In this document: one piece after another, positions 44,287 to 53,828 of the stretch
Layout of the letters: the number at the start of each line of letters is the position of its first letter
How positions within the stretch are numbered: position 1 is the first letter of the stretch
Origin: Cyclobacterium sp. SYSU L10401
GTDB lineage: Bacteria > Bacteroidota > Bacteroidia > Cytophagales > Cyclobacteriaceae
Length of the DNA stretch: 64,000 nucleotides
Direction: 5' to 3'
Assembly (NCBI RefSeq): GCF_010993705.1
Contig: NZ_WOFO01000002.1
Coordinates: 558,001-622,000 of the forward strand
The notes under the pieces: generated by a model
Seen by the model: only the letters and a program-made list of their open reading frames with translations
The model's database searches: none
Told to the model about the DNA's origin: nothing
Made by a program: the position numbers and the translations under genes

Positions 44287-44907
44287 ATGAAAAATCAATC
44301 CTTTCCCATCAAAGGTAAAAATGAAAAGTTTTCATTTCTTTCCTGCCTTTCGGTATTCCTTCCGCTGTTTACCATCATTACCCTCTTAAGTAACCTGGAT
44401 TTGACAGCTTATTTCCGGTTTTTTCTATTGTTATTCTCAGGATGGTTCAGCTGGACTTTTACAGAATATTGCATCCACCGATTTTACATGCACAGGCATT
44501 TCCCGCATTTGAATCAGAAACTTTACCAATCCCATGAAAACCATCACCGGCATCCCTCAGACATTCGGATTAATGTATTCCAACGAATTCTGGCAAGCTT
44601 ATTAGGTAGTTTACTCCTATTGCTGGCCTATTTATGGGACAATTACTTCTCGGTATTTACAGGATTTTACCTGGGATTTCTAGGTTATACCCTGATGCAC
44701 TATATCCTGCACCAAACCTGGGCTGCATATCTGTTCCCTAAACTACAGGAATCCCATATTCACCACCATGGAAAATACCCCGATAAATGTTTCAGCTTCA
44801 GCTGTATTTGGTGGGATAAAATATTCGGCACCTTGCCACCAAAAGATGCCCGGATATCGGACAAATACCGGAAATATTATTTTTCAAATAATTACCATAA
44901 AAATTGA
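44287..44907 (+). CDS. Fatty acid hydroxylase/sterol desaturase superfamily membrane protein
   Basis: 206 residues with about four hydrophobic segments. The histidine clusters of the superfamily bind a di-iron centre: CIHRFYMHRHF, YQSHENHHRHP, then ESHIHHHGKYPDKCFSFS. The closing WWDKIFGTL is typical. This is an integral membrane enzyme that hydroxylates lipid chains or related compounds. The length matches short bacterial members related to fatty acid 2-hydroxylase, so lipid hydroxylation is likelier than sterol or carotenoid work, but that is inference. It precedes an XRE-type regulator by 180 bases on the same strand. Confidence 0.85.
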   Translation: MKNQSFPIKGKNEKFSFLSCLSVFLPLFTIITLLSNLDLTAYFRFFLLLFSGWFSWTFTEYCIHRFYMHRHFPHLNQKLYQSHENHHRHPSDIRINVFQRILASLLGSLLLLLAYLWDNYFSVFTGFYLGFLGYTLMHYILHQTWAAYLFPKLQESHIHHHGKYPDKCFSFSCIWWDKIFGTLPPKDARISDKYRKYYFSNNYHKN

Positions 44908-45089
44908 TTCTTCTAAAATAATCAAATGTAGTAATCAATAAAACTAAGATAAACTATTGCAAAATATAAATTAATTGAATATTATTAATGAGCTAAATCA
45001 CACCCCTCCAATTCTTGTTACCAATCCAAGCGAAGGTTTTGAACTGTACGTCGGGCTTGATAAAAGTTAAGGTTTAAAAGGCAATTACT

Positions 45090-46151
45090 ATGGAAAACAA
45101 TCATTTTCAGCACCAGTTTTTCCAGCATTTAAAGTCAATGCTGCCGCCATATAAATCTCTGGTAAATGAGATTGCAGACCTCCTGGACATTAGTATTGAT
45201 AGCACTTACAGAAGAATCCGGGGTCAAAAAATGATCAACATGGAGGAAATCAAAATAATCAGCCAGCATTTTCAGATTTCCCTGGACCAGCTGATGAATT
45301 TAAACAGCCAGGCAATCCTTTTCCATGGAAACCTAAATGACCAATCTGAAAACAGGTTCAAGTCCTGGCTGGAGGACATCTTACGCCAATTGGAACTGGT
45401 TCATCAACACCAACACAAACACATTTATTTTCTGCTCAAGGATATACCCCCATTTTATCATTTTTATTTCAAAGAATTGGCCTACTTTAAGTTCTTTTTT
45501 TGGATGAAATCTATCTTGTATTATGATAATTTTAAGCACCAGAGTTTTGATGCCAAAACCCATCGGTTTGAAGAGTATGATGACCTGATTCGCAAAATCC
45601 TTAAACTTTACAATAAAATACCGACCACCGAAATATGGAACCTGGAAAGTATCAACACTACCCTGAGGCAAGTGGACCTGTACCAGGAAATGGGTTATAT
45701 CAGCCATACAGAGGATTGCTCTTTAATCTACCAACAGCTCCTTGGAATGGTTGAACACATCGAAAAACAAGCAGAAATCGGCAGGAAATATAACCCTGCC
45801 ATTGGTCTGGAACATGATAGCGCTCCCTATGAGTTACTCGTGAATGAATTTGTTCTGGGCGATAATACCTTTATGGCCGAATTGGATGATATTAAAATTA
45901 CTTACCTCAATCATAGTGTATTGTATTTTATCGGTTCGATGGACCCAAAACTAAATAATGCCATGTTTGAAAGCCTGAATAACCTGATCAAAAAGTCAAC
46001 CATGATCAGTACTGTTGGAGAAAAAGAAAGGATCCGGTTCTTTAAAAAGCTGAAACTAAAAATACATACAGGTATGCAAAGGGTCCATAAAAGTAACTCC
46101 AATAATTCAAAAGTAGCTTCAGATTCTGTCGAAAAGAATCCTCCTTCATAA
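45090..46151 (+). CDS. XRE-type helix-turn-helix transcriptional regulator
   Basis: 353 residues. The first 75 form a helix-turn-helix (KSLVNEIADLLDISIDSTYR, RIRGQKMINMEEIKII, HFQISLDQLMNL). The remaining 280 are helical with no motif I recognise, many aromatic residues, and a basic Ser/Asn-rich tail (SNSNNSKVASDSVEK). Regulators of this make, with a small HTH and a large helical sensor, recur in Bacteroidota and may sense a peptide or metabolite. The adjacent hydroxylase gene could be a target. Nothing here shows whether it activates or represses. Confidence 0.7.
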   Translation: MENNHFQHQFFQHLKSMLPPYKSLVNEIADLLDISIDSTYRRIRGQKMINMEEIKIISQHFQISLDQLMNLNSQAILFHGNLNDQSENRFKSWLEDILRQLELVHQHQHKHIYFLLKDIPPFYHFYFKELAYFKFFFWMKSILYYDNFKHQSFDAKTHRFEEYDDLIRKILKLYNKIPTTEIWNLESINTTLRQVDLYQEMGYISHTEDCSLIYQQLLGMVEHIEKQAEIGRKYNPAIGLEHDSAPYELLVNEFVLGDNTFMAELDDIKITYLNHSVLYFIGSMDPKLNNAMFESLNNLIKKSTMISTVGEKERIRFFKKLKLKIHTGMQRVHKSNSNNSKVASDSVEKNPPS

Positions 46152-46344
46152 TAATTTCAATCAGGGGTCAATACGGGGCTGGTAATAATTTAGAAGACAA
46201 TAAGATCCAATAAAATACAGGTTTCATCCAGAAGATTTTCGGTAATTAAATACCTTATCAGCCATTTTTTCCTTAGCTTAATCCCTAATTATGCATTGGC
46301 CTATCTACTACGACCTAAAACAGCTTCAAAACCAGACTTTTATT

Positions 46345-48357
46345 ATGGTATCCAAATCGATAACAAACTACCTATTCCTTGCCTTGATGCTTTTAGCCAC
46401 ACCTTGGTATCAGCAGGTTTCCGCACAGCAAACCCGGGAGGCAAATAATATCCTTTATTATTTGCAACAGGAGGCAGATGCCATCACCAATAACTTCTCA
46501 CCCGGGGTTATTTCTCCTGAAGAATGGGAAAAAATAAAACCTGAGCACTACGATCAATTCGTGGAAATGATGGGATTTTCCATGGATAAAAAAAGAACAC
46601 CCCCTCCGGTAACCCACACCGGTACCCTGCAGGAAAATAGCTATAAAATAGAGAAATTTTATTATGCATCTTCACCTGGCTTGTATGTGCCGGCCAACTT
46701 GTATGTTCCAGACGGGATTCAATCTCCAAGACCTGCTATCCTTTACCTTTGCGGTCATGCCCATGGACAGAAAGCCCACTACCAGGCGCATGCCAGGCGG
46801 CTTGCGGAGCTGGGCTTTGTGGTACTTATTTTTGACACCCTGCAGTTTGGAGAAGTTTGGGGTCACCACTGGGGTCCCTACAATCAGGGCTGGTTTCACT
46901 GGTATTCCAGAGGGTATAATCCAGCTGCGGTGGAGTTATGGAATGCCATCAGAGGTCTGGATTACCTGGCCACCAGAAATGAAGTTGACATGGGGAATAT
47001 CGGCGTTACAGGAATTTCTGGTGGGGGTTCCCAGAGTTGGTACATGGCTGCAGCAGATCCCAGGGTCAAGGCTGCCGCCCCTGTTTGCGGCGCAGGCACC
47101 CTTGATTCACAGGTGGGAGAAAGAAGGATAGACGGACACTGTGATTGCATGATGCCCAACAATGGCTTTCAGATAGACTTTCAGACCATAGGGGCACTGA
47201 TTGCACCCAGACCACTATTAATTGCCCAATCTGATCAGGATGAACTTTATGGGATAGCCTCTACCCGGGACTTTTACCAAAAACTTTCCGCTTTTTATGC
47301 CCAATTTGAGGCTGAGGATAACATATCACTGGTGGCTACTCCAGGAGGCCACTCCTATCATGAAAAATCTAGAAAGGCTATTTTTTCATTTTTTTTACAT
47401 CACCTGATGGGGAAGGATATTCCTCCAACCCAATTGTCAGATATCAGCACTGAACCATCGGACCTGCAGCAAGCAGACAACCTAAAGGTCTATGGAGAAA
47501 CGGCTCCCCAGGGGGACCTTACCCCTGTCATTCAGGATCATTTCATTAAAACACCTTCTCCCCCAGACATATCCAATGAGGAAGACCTGAATAGGTATCG
47601 ACATCAGGTAAAAGATTACCTGCTCACCAGAACTTTTGGTGCTTTTCCCCAAGAGCCTGAAGCCTTGGATGGACAGCAAATCTACCATACTGCGGATCTG
47701 GCACCCTATGGCAATAAAACCTTTTCCTTTACCAGTGAAAAGGGGTGGCGGTTAAAGTTAAATGTATTTTACCGAAAGCCTCCTGAAGAAAGACATCCCC
47801 TAACCATCATCCTCAGAAGTCCGGGTGAAGAACGCTGGGGCAGTGAAAGTTTTGCTCAGAAGGTGGCCAAAGGACAAAATGTGGCCTACCTGGAAGTTCG
47901 GGGTACAGGGGAAGTGGGCTGGGCACCGGAATTGAACTGGCATGTAAGGAGAGCTGCAGCCTGGACAGGAAGGACACTGGCCTCCATGCAGGTTTATGAT
48001 GCCGGGCGGGCCCTTGAATATGCCCGAACCCTTCCCGGTGTAGATCCTGAAAAGGTCAGTATTGCAGCCAGGGATGGAATGGGAGCCGTGGCGCTTTACG
48101 CGGCTTTTCTGGATGAGCAATGTGAACAGGTGTTTCTTCAAAACCCTCCCAGCACCCATGATAAGGAAAGTCCTGAAAACGGACGGGATGTTGCACTGGA
48201 ACTGTTGAATGTATTGAGGGTTACTGATGTGTATCAGCTCCCTGCACTGATATCTCCTACCCGGGTGGTATTTGAGGGAAAAATACCAGAAGCCTTCTAT
48301 TGGTCAGAAGAGGTCCTGGAAAAAACAGGAAGGCCTACCTTTTTGAAGGGAGGTTAA
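46345..48357 (+). CDS. Two-domain alpha/beta hydrolase (acetylxylan-esterase-like), secreted
   Basis: 670 residues from the ATG at 46345, which begins a good signal peptide (LFLALMLLATPWYQQVSAQQ). An upstream ATG at 46291 would precede it with 18 unlikely residues. The first domain is an active hydrolase of the acetyl-xylan esterase/dienelactone type: nucleophile Ser in GVTGISGGGSQSW, Asp in IAQSDQDELYG, His in TPGGHSYHEKS. The second domain (about 430-670) keeps the fold (LTIILRSPGEER, VAYLEVRGTGEVG), but its elbow reads ARDGMG, with Asp where Ser is needed, so it is probably a pseudo-enzyme. It likely deacylates polysaccharide outside the cytoplasm. Confidence 0.82.
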   Translation: MVSKSITNYLFLALMLLATPWYQQVSAQQTREANNILYYLQQEADAITNNFSPGVISPEEWEKIKPEHYDQFVEMMGFSMDKKRTPPPVTHTGTLQENSYKIEKFYYASSPGLYVPANLYVPDGIQSPRPAILYLCGHAHGQKAHYQAHARRLAELGFVVLIFDTLQFGEVWGHHWGPYNQGWFHWYSRGYNPAAVELWNAIRGLDYLATRNEVDMGNIGVTGISGGGSQSWYMAAADPRVKAAAPVCGAGTLDSQVGERRIDGHCDCMMPNNGFQIDFQTIGALIAPRPLLIAQSDQDELYGIASTRDFYQKLSAFYAQFEAEDNISLVATPGGHSYHEKSRKAIFSFFLHHLMGKDIPPTQLSDISTEPSDLQQADNLKVYGETAPQGDLTPVIQDHFIKTPSPPDISNEEDLNRYRHQVKDYLLTRTFGAFPQEPEALDGQQIYHTADLAPYGNKTFSFTSEKGWRLKLNVFYRKPPEERHPLTIILRSPGEERWGSESFAQKVAKGQNVAYLEVRGTGEVGWAPELNWHVRRAAAWTGRTLASMQVYDAGRALEYARTLPGVDPEKVSIAARDGMGAVALYAAFLDEQCEQVFLQNPPSTHDKESPENGRDVALELLNVLRVTDVYQLPALISPTRVVFEGKIPEAFYWSEEVLEKTGRPTFLKGG

Positions 48358-48487
48358 GCAAATCATAAATATAAAAAACACATTTTTACTCCTGACCAAA
48401 GGTGTTTTCAAAAGCTTTGCCAGTCAACAGATAAAAAATTTCTGCGTCGTAGGGGGTTTGTTGTCAATAGATTGATATATTCGGAGT

Positions 48488-49621
48488 TTAAAATCCCAGA
48501 TTTGCCGGGTCAATCAATTCTACTTTCCTTTTCATTTTTTTCTGGATGACCTTGAAATGGGGTTCATCCTCTTCAGCAATCAGGGATATGGCCTCCCCTT
48601 CCGAACCTGCCCTGCCTGTGCGGCCAATCCGATGGATATAGTCCTTCGGAGACCTGGGCAATTCATAATTCACCACATAAGGTAGAAACCGGATATCAAT
48701 TCCCCGTGCAGCTAAATCTGTGGCCACCAAAACCCTGAGTTGGCCTTGCTTGAATTGGCGCAAGGCCTCTGTTCTGGCTCCCTGGCTTTTACCACCATGA
48801 AAAGCCTGGGCCTGAATACCGTGTTTGTTAAGTTTTTCAGCCAGGTTATCAGAAGCCCTTTTGGAAGCCGTAAATACAAGTACCTGCTGCCAATTCCCCT
48901 CCAGGATCAAAAACCTCAACAATGGCCCCTTGTTTTCCTTCGCCACCCTGTAAGCAGACTGGGAGATCAGTTCCGGAGTGATTTTGTCCTGCCCTATTTC
49001 TATCCTTACCGGTTGGTCTAATATCATGCCCATCAGCATTTCAACGGGTGCTTCCATGGTAGCCGAAAAGAGTATATTTTGCCTTTTAGCGGGTAATCTG
49101 GAAAGGATTTCATCTACTTCCTCCTTAAACCCTAGCTCCAGCATCTTATCGGCCTCATCCAGTACCAAAATTTCCAGACCCGAGAGCTCAACGGCATTTT
49201 TGGATAGGAGGTCCAGCAAGCGGCCCGGCGTGCCAATCAATATTTCTGTACCATATAGATTTACCATCTGTGGGTTGATGGACACTCCTCCAAACACAGC
49301 CAGGGTTTTTACCTTTCTGGGTATAAATTGACTAAAAACCCTTACCGTTTCCTCCACCTGGCTAGCCAGCTCCCGGGTAGGAACAAGTACCAGTACCCGC
49401 ATGCTCCTGGTTTTCAGGAAAGCCTTATCCTGAAACAATTCCAATATGGGAAGGACATAGGCGGCCGTTTTACCGGAACCCGTTGGTGCCAGCCCCATTA
49501 CGTCTCTCTTTTGCAGAATGGCAGGTATGGCTTTGACCTGAATGGAATAGGCTTCCTGATATTTGACTTTGCTTATGGCTTCCAGTATTTCTGATGAAAG
49601 TCCGAGGTCGGAAAAGTTCAT
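48488..49621 (-). CDS. DEAD-box RNA helicase (RhlE-like)
   Basis: 377 residues from the ATG at 49621 (MNFSDLGLSSEILEAISKV). A longer frame to 49675 would overlap the glucan phosphorylase end. Motifs: Q-motif YQEAYSIQVKAIPAI, Walker A APTGSGKT, PTRELAS, TPGR, motif II VLDEADK, SAT, then TDLAARGID and HRIGRTGRAG. The length and near-absent C-terminal extension fit the RhlE type, which remodels ribosomal or structured RNA. It begins about 40 bases after the phosphorylase gene on the same strand, so the two may share a transcript. Confidence 0.88.
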   Translation of the reverse strand: MNFSDLGLSSEILEAISKVKYQEAYSIQVKAIPAILQKRDVMGLAPTGSGKTAAYVLPILELFQDKAFLKTRSMRVLVLVPTRELASQVEETVRVFSQFIPRKVKTLAVFGGVSINPQMVNLYGTEILIGTPGRLLDLLSKNAVELSGLEILVLDEADKMLELGFKEEVDEILSRLPAKRQNILFSATMEAPVEMLMGMILDQPVRIEIGQDKITPELISQSAYRVAKENKGPLLRFLILEGNWQQVLVFTASKRASDNLAEKLNKHGIQAQAFHGGKSQGARTEALRQFKQGQLRVLVATDLAARGIDIRFLPYVVNYELPRSPKDYIHRIGRTGRAGSEGEAISLIAEEDEPHFKVIQKKMKRKVELIDPANLGF

Positions 49622-49662
49622 GTTATGCATTTTAAAACCAAAGGTAGGGTTTTTTAACCATC

Positions 49663-52197
49663 TCAGCGCTGCCAAAGAATTTGAGAAGCTTCCAAAGGCA
49701 CAGCCATGCCATCAGAAAAGGGAACCACCCTAATGGTATAATGTTCAATGGGTCGGGAGGCAGGTACTTTGCCTTTGTATACCTGGTACCCATGATCTCC
49801 TACCTGCTCCTCCCTTTCCATTTTTGGTAATCCCTGGTGGCTCCCTTCCGAATAAATCTCTACCGAAACCCATTCGGGATGAATTTCCCCTAATAACAGT
49901 GAAACTTGAAATGAATGATATTTCCCTTCGGTTTCGGTCTTAATTTCTCCAAAACTGATTTCGGACCAATGCTCCCTCAAGTGTTTTTGCCTGTCAAAAA
50001 TTTTCATCTCCAATCCTTCCTTATCGGCATTCCTTTCTTTGTACCTTTCAGCCGCAGGCAGATAATAATTTTCGGTATATTGTCTCACTGCCCTATTGGC
50101 TGAAAAAACTGGGGCGAGTTTAGACATACTATTTCTTATTCTCTCCAGCCATTTTAGGGGAAACCCGTTATCATTCCGCCCATAAAACTCGGGGATCACC
50201 TGATATTCCAACAGGTCATATAGTGCTTCTGCCTCTTGCACATCAGAAAGCTCTCCCTCAGCCATGCTTTCTTCATTTCCCAATGCCCATCCCAAGTCAG
50301 GGGAAAACGCCTCCGCCCACCAGCCGTCCCTGGTGGAAAGGTTCAGGCCACCGTTGACCAGGACTTTCATACCACTGGTTCCACATGCTTCCCAGGGGCG
50401 TTTGGGTGTATTGATCCAGACATCCACCCCGCTAACCAATTGCTCAGCAATGCCCATATCATAATCGCTAAGGAAAACTACCCGGTGATGCAGTCGGTTT
50501 TCATCTATGAATTGAATCCATTCTCGGATCAGGGCCTTACCCCTCTCGTCCCCTGGACCCGCTTTGCCGGCAAGCACCAACTGAAGGGGAAAGGATTCCT
50601 GATTGAGCAAGTGAATCAATCTTTCCTTATTCTTTAAAAGCAAATTGGGTCGCTTATAGGGTACAAATCGACGGGCAAAACCCAATGTTAAGGTCTGGGG
50701 ATGAAACATATCATTTACATTCAGGTTTAAGTGATCTACTCTTCCTCCCAGCCTGGATTGCCTCGCAAAAATGCTTCTGATAAAATGGACCAGGTTTTCT
50801 CTGCAAACATTTCTGAGCCCCCATAACGCTTCATCTGTCAGTTGGCATACCTTGGATTCCATGCTCAACAGATCCCCTCTCCACCTGTCTTTTCCGCAAG
50901 CACTTGTCCACACTTTATCAGAGAATTCATTGTCCCAGGTGGGCATGTGAACGCCATTGGTGACATGCCCAATAGGTATCTCATCGATGGGCCAACGTGG
51001 AAACAGATCGCTAAACAATTGCCTGCTCACTTTCCCATGGAGTTGGCTTACCCCGTTTACAGCCCCGCTTCCACGTAAGGCCAGAAAAGCCATGTTAAAA
51101 TATTCCTCCTGATTGGCAGGATCTCTCCTTCCCAAAGCCAACAATTCTTCCATGCTAATTCCAAGTGATTGCCTGGCAAAGGGTCCCAGCATATTTTCCA
51201 TAAGCTGGGGGTGAAAATGATCAAATCCAGCAGGCACTGCTGTATGGGTAGTAAACACGTTTCCAGGTCGGGATATAAATAGGGCCTCCTGAAACGAACA
51301 TCCTTTTTCCTTCATGATATCCTCTGCTCTTGCCAATACGGCAAATCCTGCATGCCCTTCATTTAGATGACAGACTTCCGGTTTTAAGTCCATAGCTGCA
51401 AGTAATTTCCAACCCCCTATGCCCAGGATAATTTCCTGCTTTATCCGCATTTCAGGCCCGCCTCCATAAATTTCATTGGTGATCCCCCTATGAACCGGCA
51501 AATTAGCGGGGTCATTGCTATCCAAAAGGTAAAGCTTTACCCTACCCGCCTGTACTTCCCAGGTGCGCAGCCAGATGGTAAAACTTCCCAATTGAACGGC
51601 TATCCTTAACCATTCCCCATTCGGTGTTCTCAAAGGAACAATGGATACTTGTCCCGGATCATTAAAAGTATAGATGGCTTGCTGGTTTCCTTGTTGATCA
51701 ATCAACTGACGGAAATAACCCTGCTGATAGAATAAACCGATCCCGGTAACCGGAACTCCCAAATCACTTGCTGATTTAAGCTGATCCCCTGCAACATTTC
51801 CCAACCCTCCTACATAAATGGGCAGTGCTTCATTCAACATGAATTCCATGCTGAAATAGGCTACCTGGGTCAAAACTGATGAAGCGTGTTTTTCCTGATA
51901 CCAGGCAGGGCTACTCGCTGCTTTCTCCCTTTGTTCCAGCAGTGCTCCCAATTTCTCCTTAAACTCCGGGTCCTTAAGCAGTTCCTCGACCTTATTTCTT
52001 GAGACCGTCTGTAGTACCAGCCATGGGTTCTGGGTTTGTTCCCATAGCTCAGGATCCAATTGTCTCCATAATTTATCGGCCGCATGATTCCAGGACCAAC
52101 GCATGTCTAAAGCCAGCGTAGCCAGTTTACCTACCCCCTTTTTTTCAGAAGGCAAAATTCCATAAAGCTGTTGGGTTTGTATAGGTTTACTGTCCAC
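49663..52197 (-). CDS. glgP: Alpha-glucan phosphorylase (GT35)
   Basis: 844 residues. The N-terminal DUF3417-type region begins LATLALDMRWSWNHAADKLW. The GT35 core shows VAYFSMEFMLNEALPIYVGG, LGNVAGDQLKSASDLGVPV, HLNEGHAGF, FTTHTAVPAGFDHF, FVPYKRPNLLL, and the pyridoxal-phosphate lysine in ACGTSGMKVLVNGG followed by NLSTRDGWW. It releases glucose-1-phosphate from glycogen or maltodextrin in the cytoplasm. It belongs to the bacterial/archaeal group that carries a DUF3417 front and a beta-rich tail (ends EHYTIRVVPF). The gene starts 48 bases before a helicase gene. No other glycogen gene is in the window. Confidence 0.9.
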   Translation of the reverse strand: MDSKPIQTQQLYGILPSEKKGVGKLATLALDMRWSWNHAADKLWRQLDPELWEQTQNPWLVLQTVSRNKVEELLKDPEFKEKLGALLEQREKAASSPAWYQEKHASSVLTQVAYFSMEFMLNEALPIYVGGLGNVAGDQLKSASDLGVPVTGIGLFYQQGYFRQLIDQQGNQQAIYTFNDPGQVSIVPLRTPNGEWLRIAVQLGSFTIWLRTWEVQAGRVKLYLLDSNDPANLPVHRGITNEIYGGGPEMRIKQEIILGIGGWKLLAAMDLKPEVCHLNEGHAGFAVLARAEDIMKEKGCSFQEALFISRPGNVFTTHTAVPAGFDHFHPQLMENMLGPFARQSLGISMEELLALGRRDPANQEEYFNMAFLALRGSGAVNGVSQLHGKVSRQLFSDLFPRWPIDEIPIGHVTNGVHMPTWDNEFSDKVWTSACGKDRWRGDLLSMESKVCQLTDEALWGLRNVCRENLVHFIRSIFARQSRLGGRVDHLNLNVNDMFHPQTLTLGFARRFVPYKRPNLLLKNKERLIHLLNQESFPLQLVLAGKAGPGDERGKALIREWIQFIDENRLHHRVVFLSDYDMGIAEQLVSGVDVWINTPKRPWEACGTSGMKVLVNGGLNLSTRDGWWAEAFSPDLGWALGNEESMAEGELSDVQEAEALYDLLEYQVIPEFYGRNDNGFPLKWLERIRNSMSKLAPVFSANRAVRQYTENYYLPAAERYKERNADKEGLEMKIFDRQKHLREHWSEISFGEIKTETEGKYHSFQVSLLLGEIHPEWVSVEIYSEGSHQGLPKMEREEQVGDHGYQVYKGKVPASRPIEHYTIRVVPFSDGMAVPLEASQILWQR

Positions 52198-52276
52198 GAT
52201 CCTTAGATTTACTTATCAAACCAAATATTTTCCACCTCATCTATGCAAGTTAAATAAATATTATAAAATACTGATA

Positions 52277-52309
52277 TATAAAAAGTTGAGCTTTCTTTTA
52301 GAAGAAAGC
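52277..52309 (-). terminator. Putative terminator after the thioesterase gene
   Basis: GCTTTCTT-CTAA-AAGAAAGC on the minus strand, an 8-bp stem with a four-base loop, followed by AACTTTTTATAT. It lies about 95 bases past the stop at 52403, so it is further away than usual. Confidence 0.5.
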
Positions 52310-52402
52310 CCTGTGTTACTTTCTTCTCCTACAAAGACACCTTCTTTTCAACCCTATCTTCCTTATCCCTAATGTAGGTTGATCAATCATCCTGCCCGGC
52401 TT

Positions 52403-52918
52403 TTATTCCTGCTTTAATTTGGATTTGATTTCTTTTATTCTTTCCCTGATGGAGACCTCTGCCACATTTACCTCCTCAGAAACTGCCTTCAAAAAGGATT
52501 TTACTTCTCCTTTGTGATCCGTAGACCGACCCTCCTTTACATCGACATAGCGCATGGTCGTCCACATCAGGGTTTTCAACTCTTCCTTGTTGTCATCTGT
52601 CATATAATATTCCACCACCAAAGATTGGTGATCATGCCAAATTACCCTGCTCATGATGCGTACCCACTCCCCTACTTTTGCTGGTCTGATATAAGAAATG
52701 TTATGATTGTATACGACCCAGGCTGCATTGTATTTCCTGATAAAGTCGATCATCTCCACACCATAAAGCTTGGGAACCTGATCTTCTCTGGCATTGAAAA
52801 AATAATCAAAGTATTTGGCATTATTCAGGTGCTGCAAGGGATCACAATCCTGGAAGCGGATCACGACCCTGCTTTCCGTTTCTTTGGGGTAATGTTTCTC
52901 TTTATCAAATTCAAACAT
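52403..52918 (-). CDS. Acyl-CoA thioesterase-like hotdog protein
   Basis: 171 residues of the 4HBT hotdog family. RFQDCDPLQHLNNAKYFDYF carries the family Asp and the H-x-N-N-A-x-Y active-site motif, and NISYIRPAKVGEWVRIMS and SLVVEYYMTDD are the strand segments. Such enzymes hydrolyse acyl-CoA or acyl-ACP thioesters. The C-terminal extension of about 40 residues is helical and charged (VSIRERIKEIKSKLKQE). There is no signal peptide. It is divergent from the universal stress protein gene, with 103 bases between them. Confidence 0.85.
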   Translation of the reverse strand: MFEFDKEKHYPKETESRVVIRFQDCDPLQHLNNAKYFDYFFNAREDQVPKLYGVEMIDFIRKYNAAWVVYNHNISYIRPAKVGEWVRIMSRVIWHDHQSLVVEYYMTDDNKEELKTLMWTTMRYVDVKEGRSTDHKGEVKSFLKAVSEEVNVAEVSIRERIKEIKSKLKQE

Positions 52919-52947
52919 ATCGTATAGGTTTCCTATTGTTGCTCCTA

Positions 52948-52955
52948 CAAATATA
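52948..52955 (-). promoter_or_regulatory. Candidate -7 element of the thioesterase promoter
   Basis: TATATTTG on the minus strand, a perfect TAnnTTTG, 30 bases upstream of the thioesterase ATG. A TTTG-type -33 box is not clear at the expected spacing, so this is tentative. Confidence 0.3.
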
Positions 52956-53021
52956 TATGATTTAAATCATTGTGCGGATTAGATTAAATTTCGCTAAATT
53001 AAAGTCCAAAAACTATATACC

Positions 53022-53822
53022 ATGAAGATCCTTGTTCCTACTGATTTATCAGAAAATGCCGACAATGCCCTGGCCTTTGCAAAGGCTTATGCCATTCAGC
53101 AAGATGCCAGCATCACCTTGTTGTATGCCTATTATGCCGTATATGATTTTGCTGCCCAGGCCACAGAAATCATCCAAGCCATTGAGAGTGATGCCAAAAC
53201 GGCGATGAAAAAAGCTATAAAGCAATTTGGAGAAGGCATTCAGATGGATTACAAAATCATTCAGGGCACGGTATCCACTGCCGTTTTCGCTACCGTTGCC
53301 AATGGAGATTATGACCTGGTCATCATGGGCACTCAGGGAGCCAGCGGTATCAAAAAAAAACTAATAGGGTCCAATACGGCCACCGTAATCAAAGAGAGTG
53401 AAGTTCCTGTCATAGCAGTGCCTTTTGGTGCTTCCTTTGATGCTGTCTCAGAGATTGAAGTGGCACTGGAATTGGAAAATGAAAATGAAGGTATGTTTAA
53501 AAAATTAATTTCATTGACCGAAACATGGAATTTACCTTATCGTGTCCTCCATGTGATTACCAAACCGGATTTTAATAAAAAAATACTTTTCAAAGGCATA
53601 GAATCCTATGTCAATGAAAATTTTCCTGACAGTGAATTCAGCTTTGAAAAGTTGGAGGAAGCAGATGCGGGCAAAGGCCTGGACCAATTCCTCAAAACCA
53701 AACCCAATTGCATGCTGGTTATGTTTTCCAAAGACCGGGGTTTTTTTGATGTAATCTTCAGGTCAAGTCATAGCATAGAAATGGCATACCATACCCATGT
53801 ACCCCTTTTGGTCATCAAATAA
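53022..53822 (+). CDS. Universal stress protein with two UspA domains
   Basis: 266 residues. The first UspA unit begins MKILVPTDLSENADNALAFA and has the ATP-binding loop GTQGASGIKKKLIGSNT followed by EVPVIAVP. The second unit (about 150-266) is more degenerate, ending MVMFSKDR-like and HVPLLVIK, with no clear G-x2-G-x9-G loop, so it may not bind ATP. Tandem Usp proteins of this kind are common in Bacteroidota. The product is cytoplasmic. It opens a run of seven co-directional genes, and the quinone oxidoreductase gene follows only 6 bases later. Confidence 0.9.
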   Translation: MKILVPTDLSENADNALAFAKAYAIQQDASITLLYAYYAVYDFAAQATEIIQAIESDAKTAMKKAIKQFGEGIQMDYKIIQGTVSTAVFATVANGDYDLVIMGTQGASGIKKKLIGSNTATVIKESEVPVIAVPFGASFDAVSEIEVALELENENEGMFKKLISLTETWNLPYRVLHVITKPDFNKKILFKGIESYVNENFPDSEFSFEKLEEADAGKGLDQFLKTKPNCMLVMFSKDRGFFDVIFRSSHSIEMAYHTHVPLLVIK

Positions 53823-53828
53823 AAAAGC

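Noticed and set aside
48375-48408. Terminator between the esterase and the helicase
   Set aside because: The AAAACAC/GTGTTTT stem is only seven mostly A-T pairs across a 20-base loop, too weak to call.
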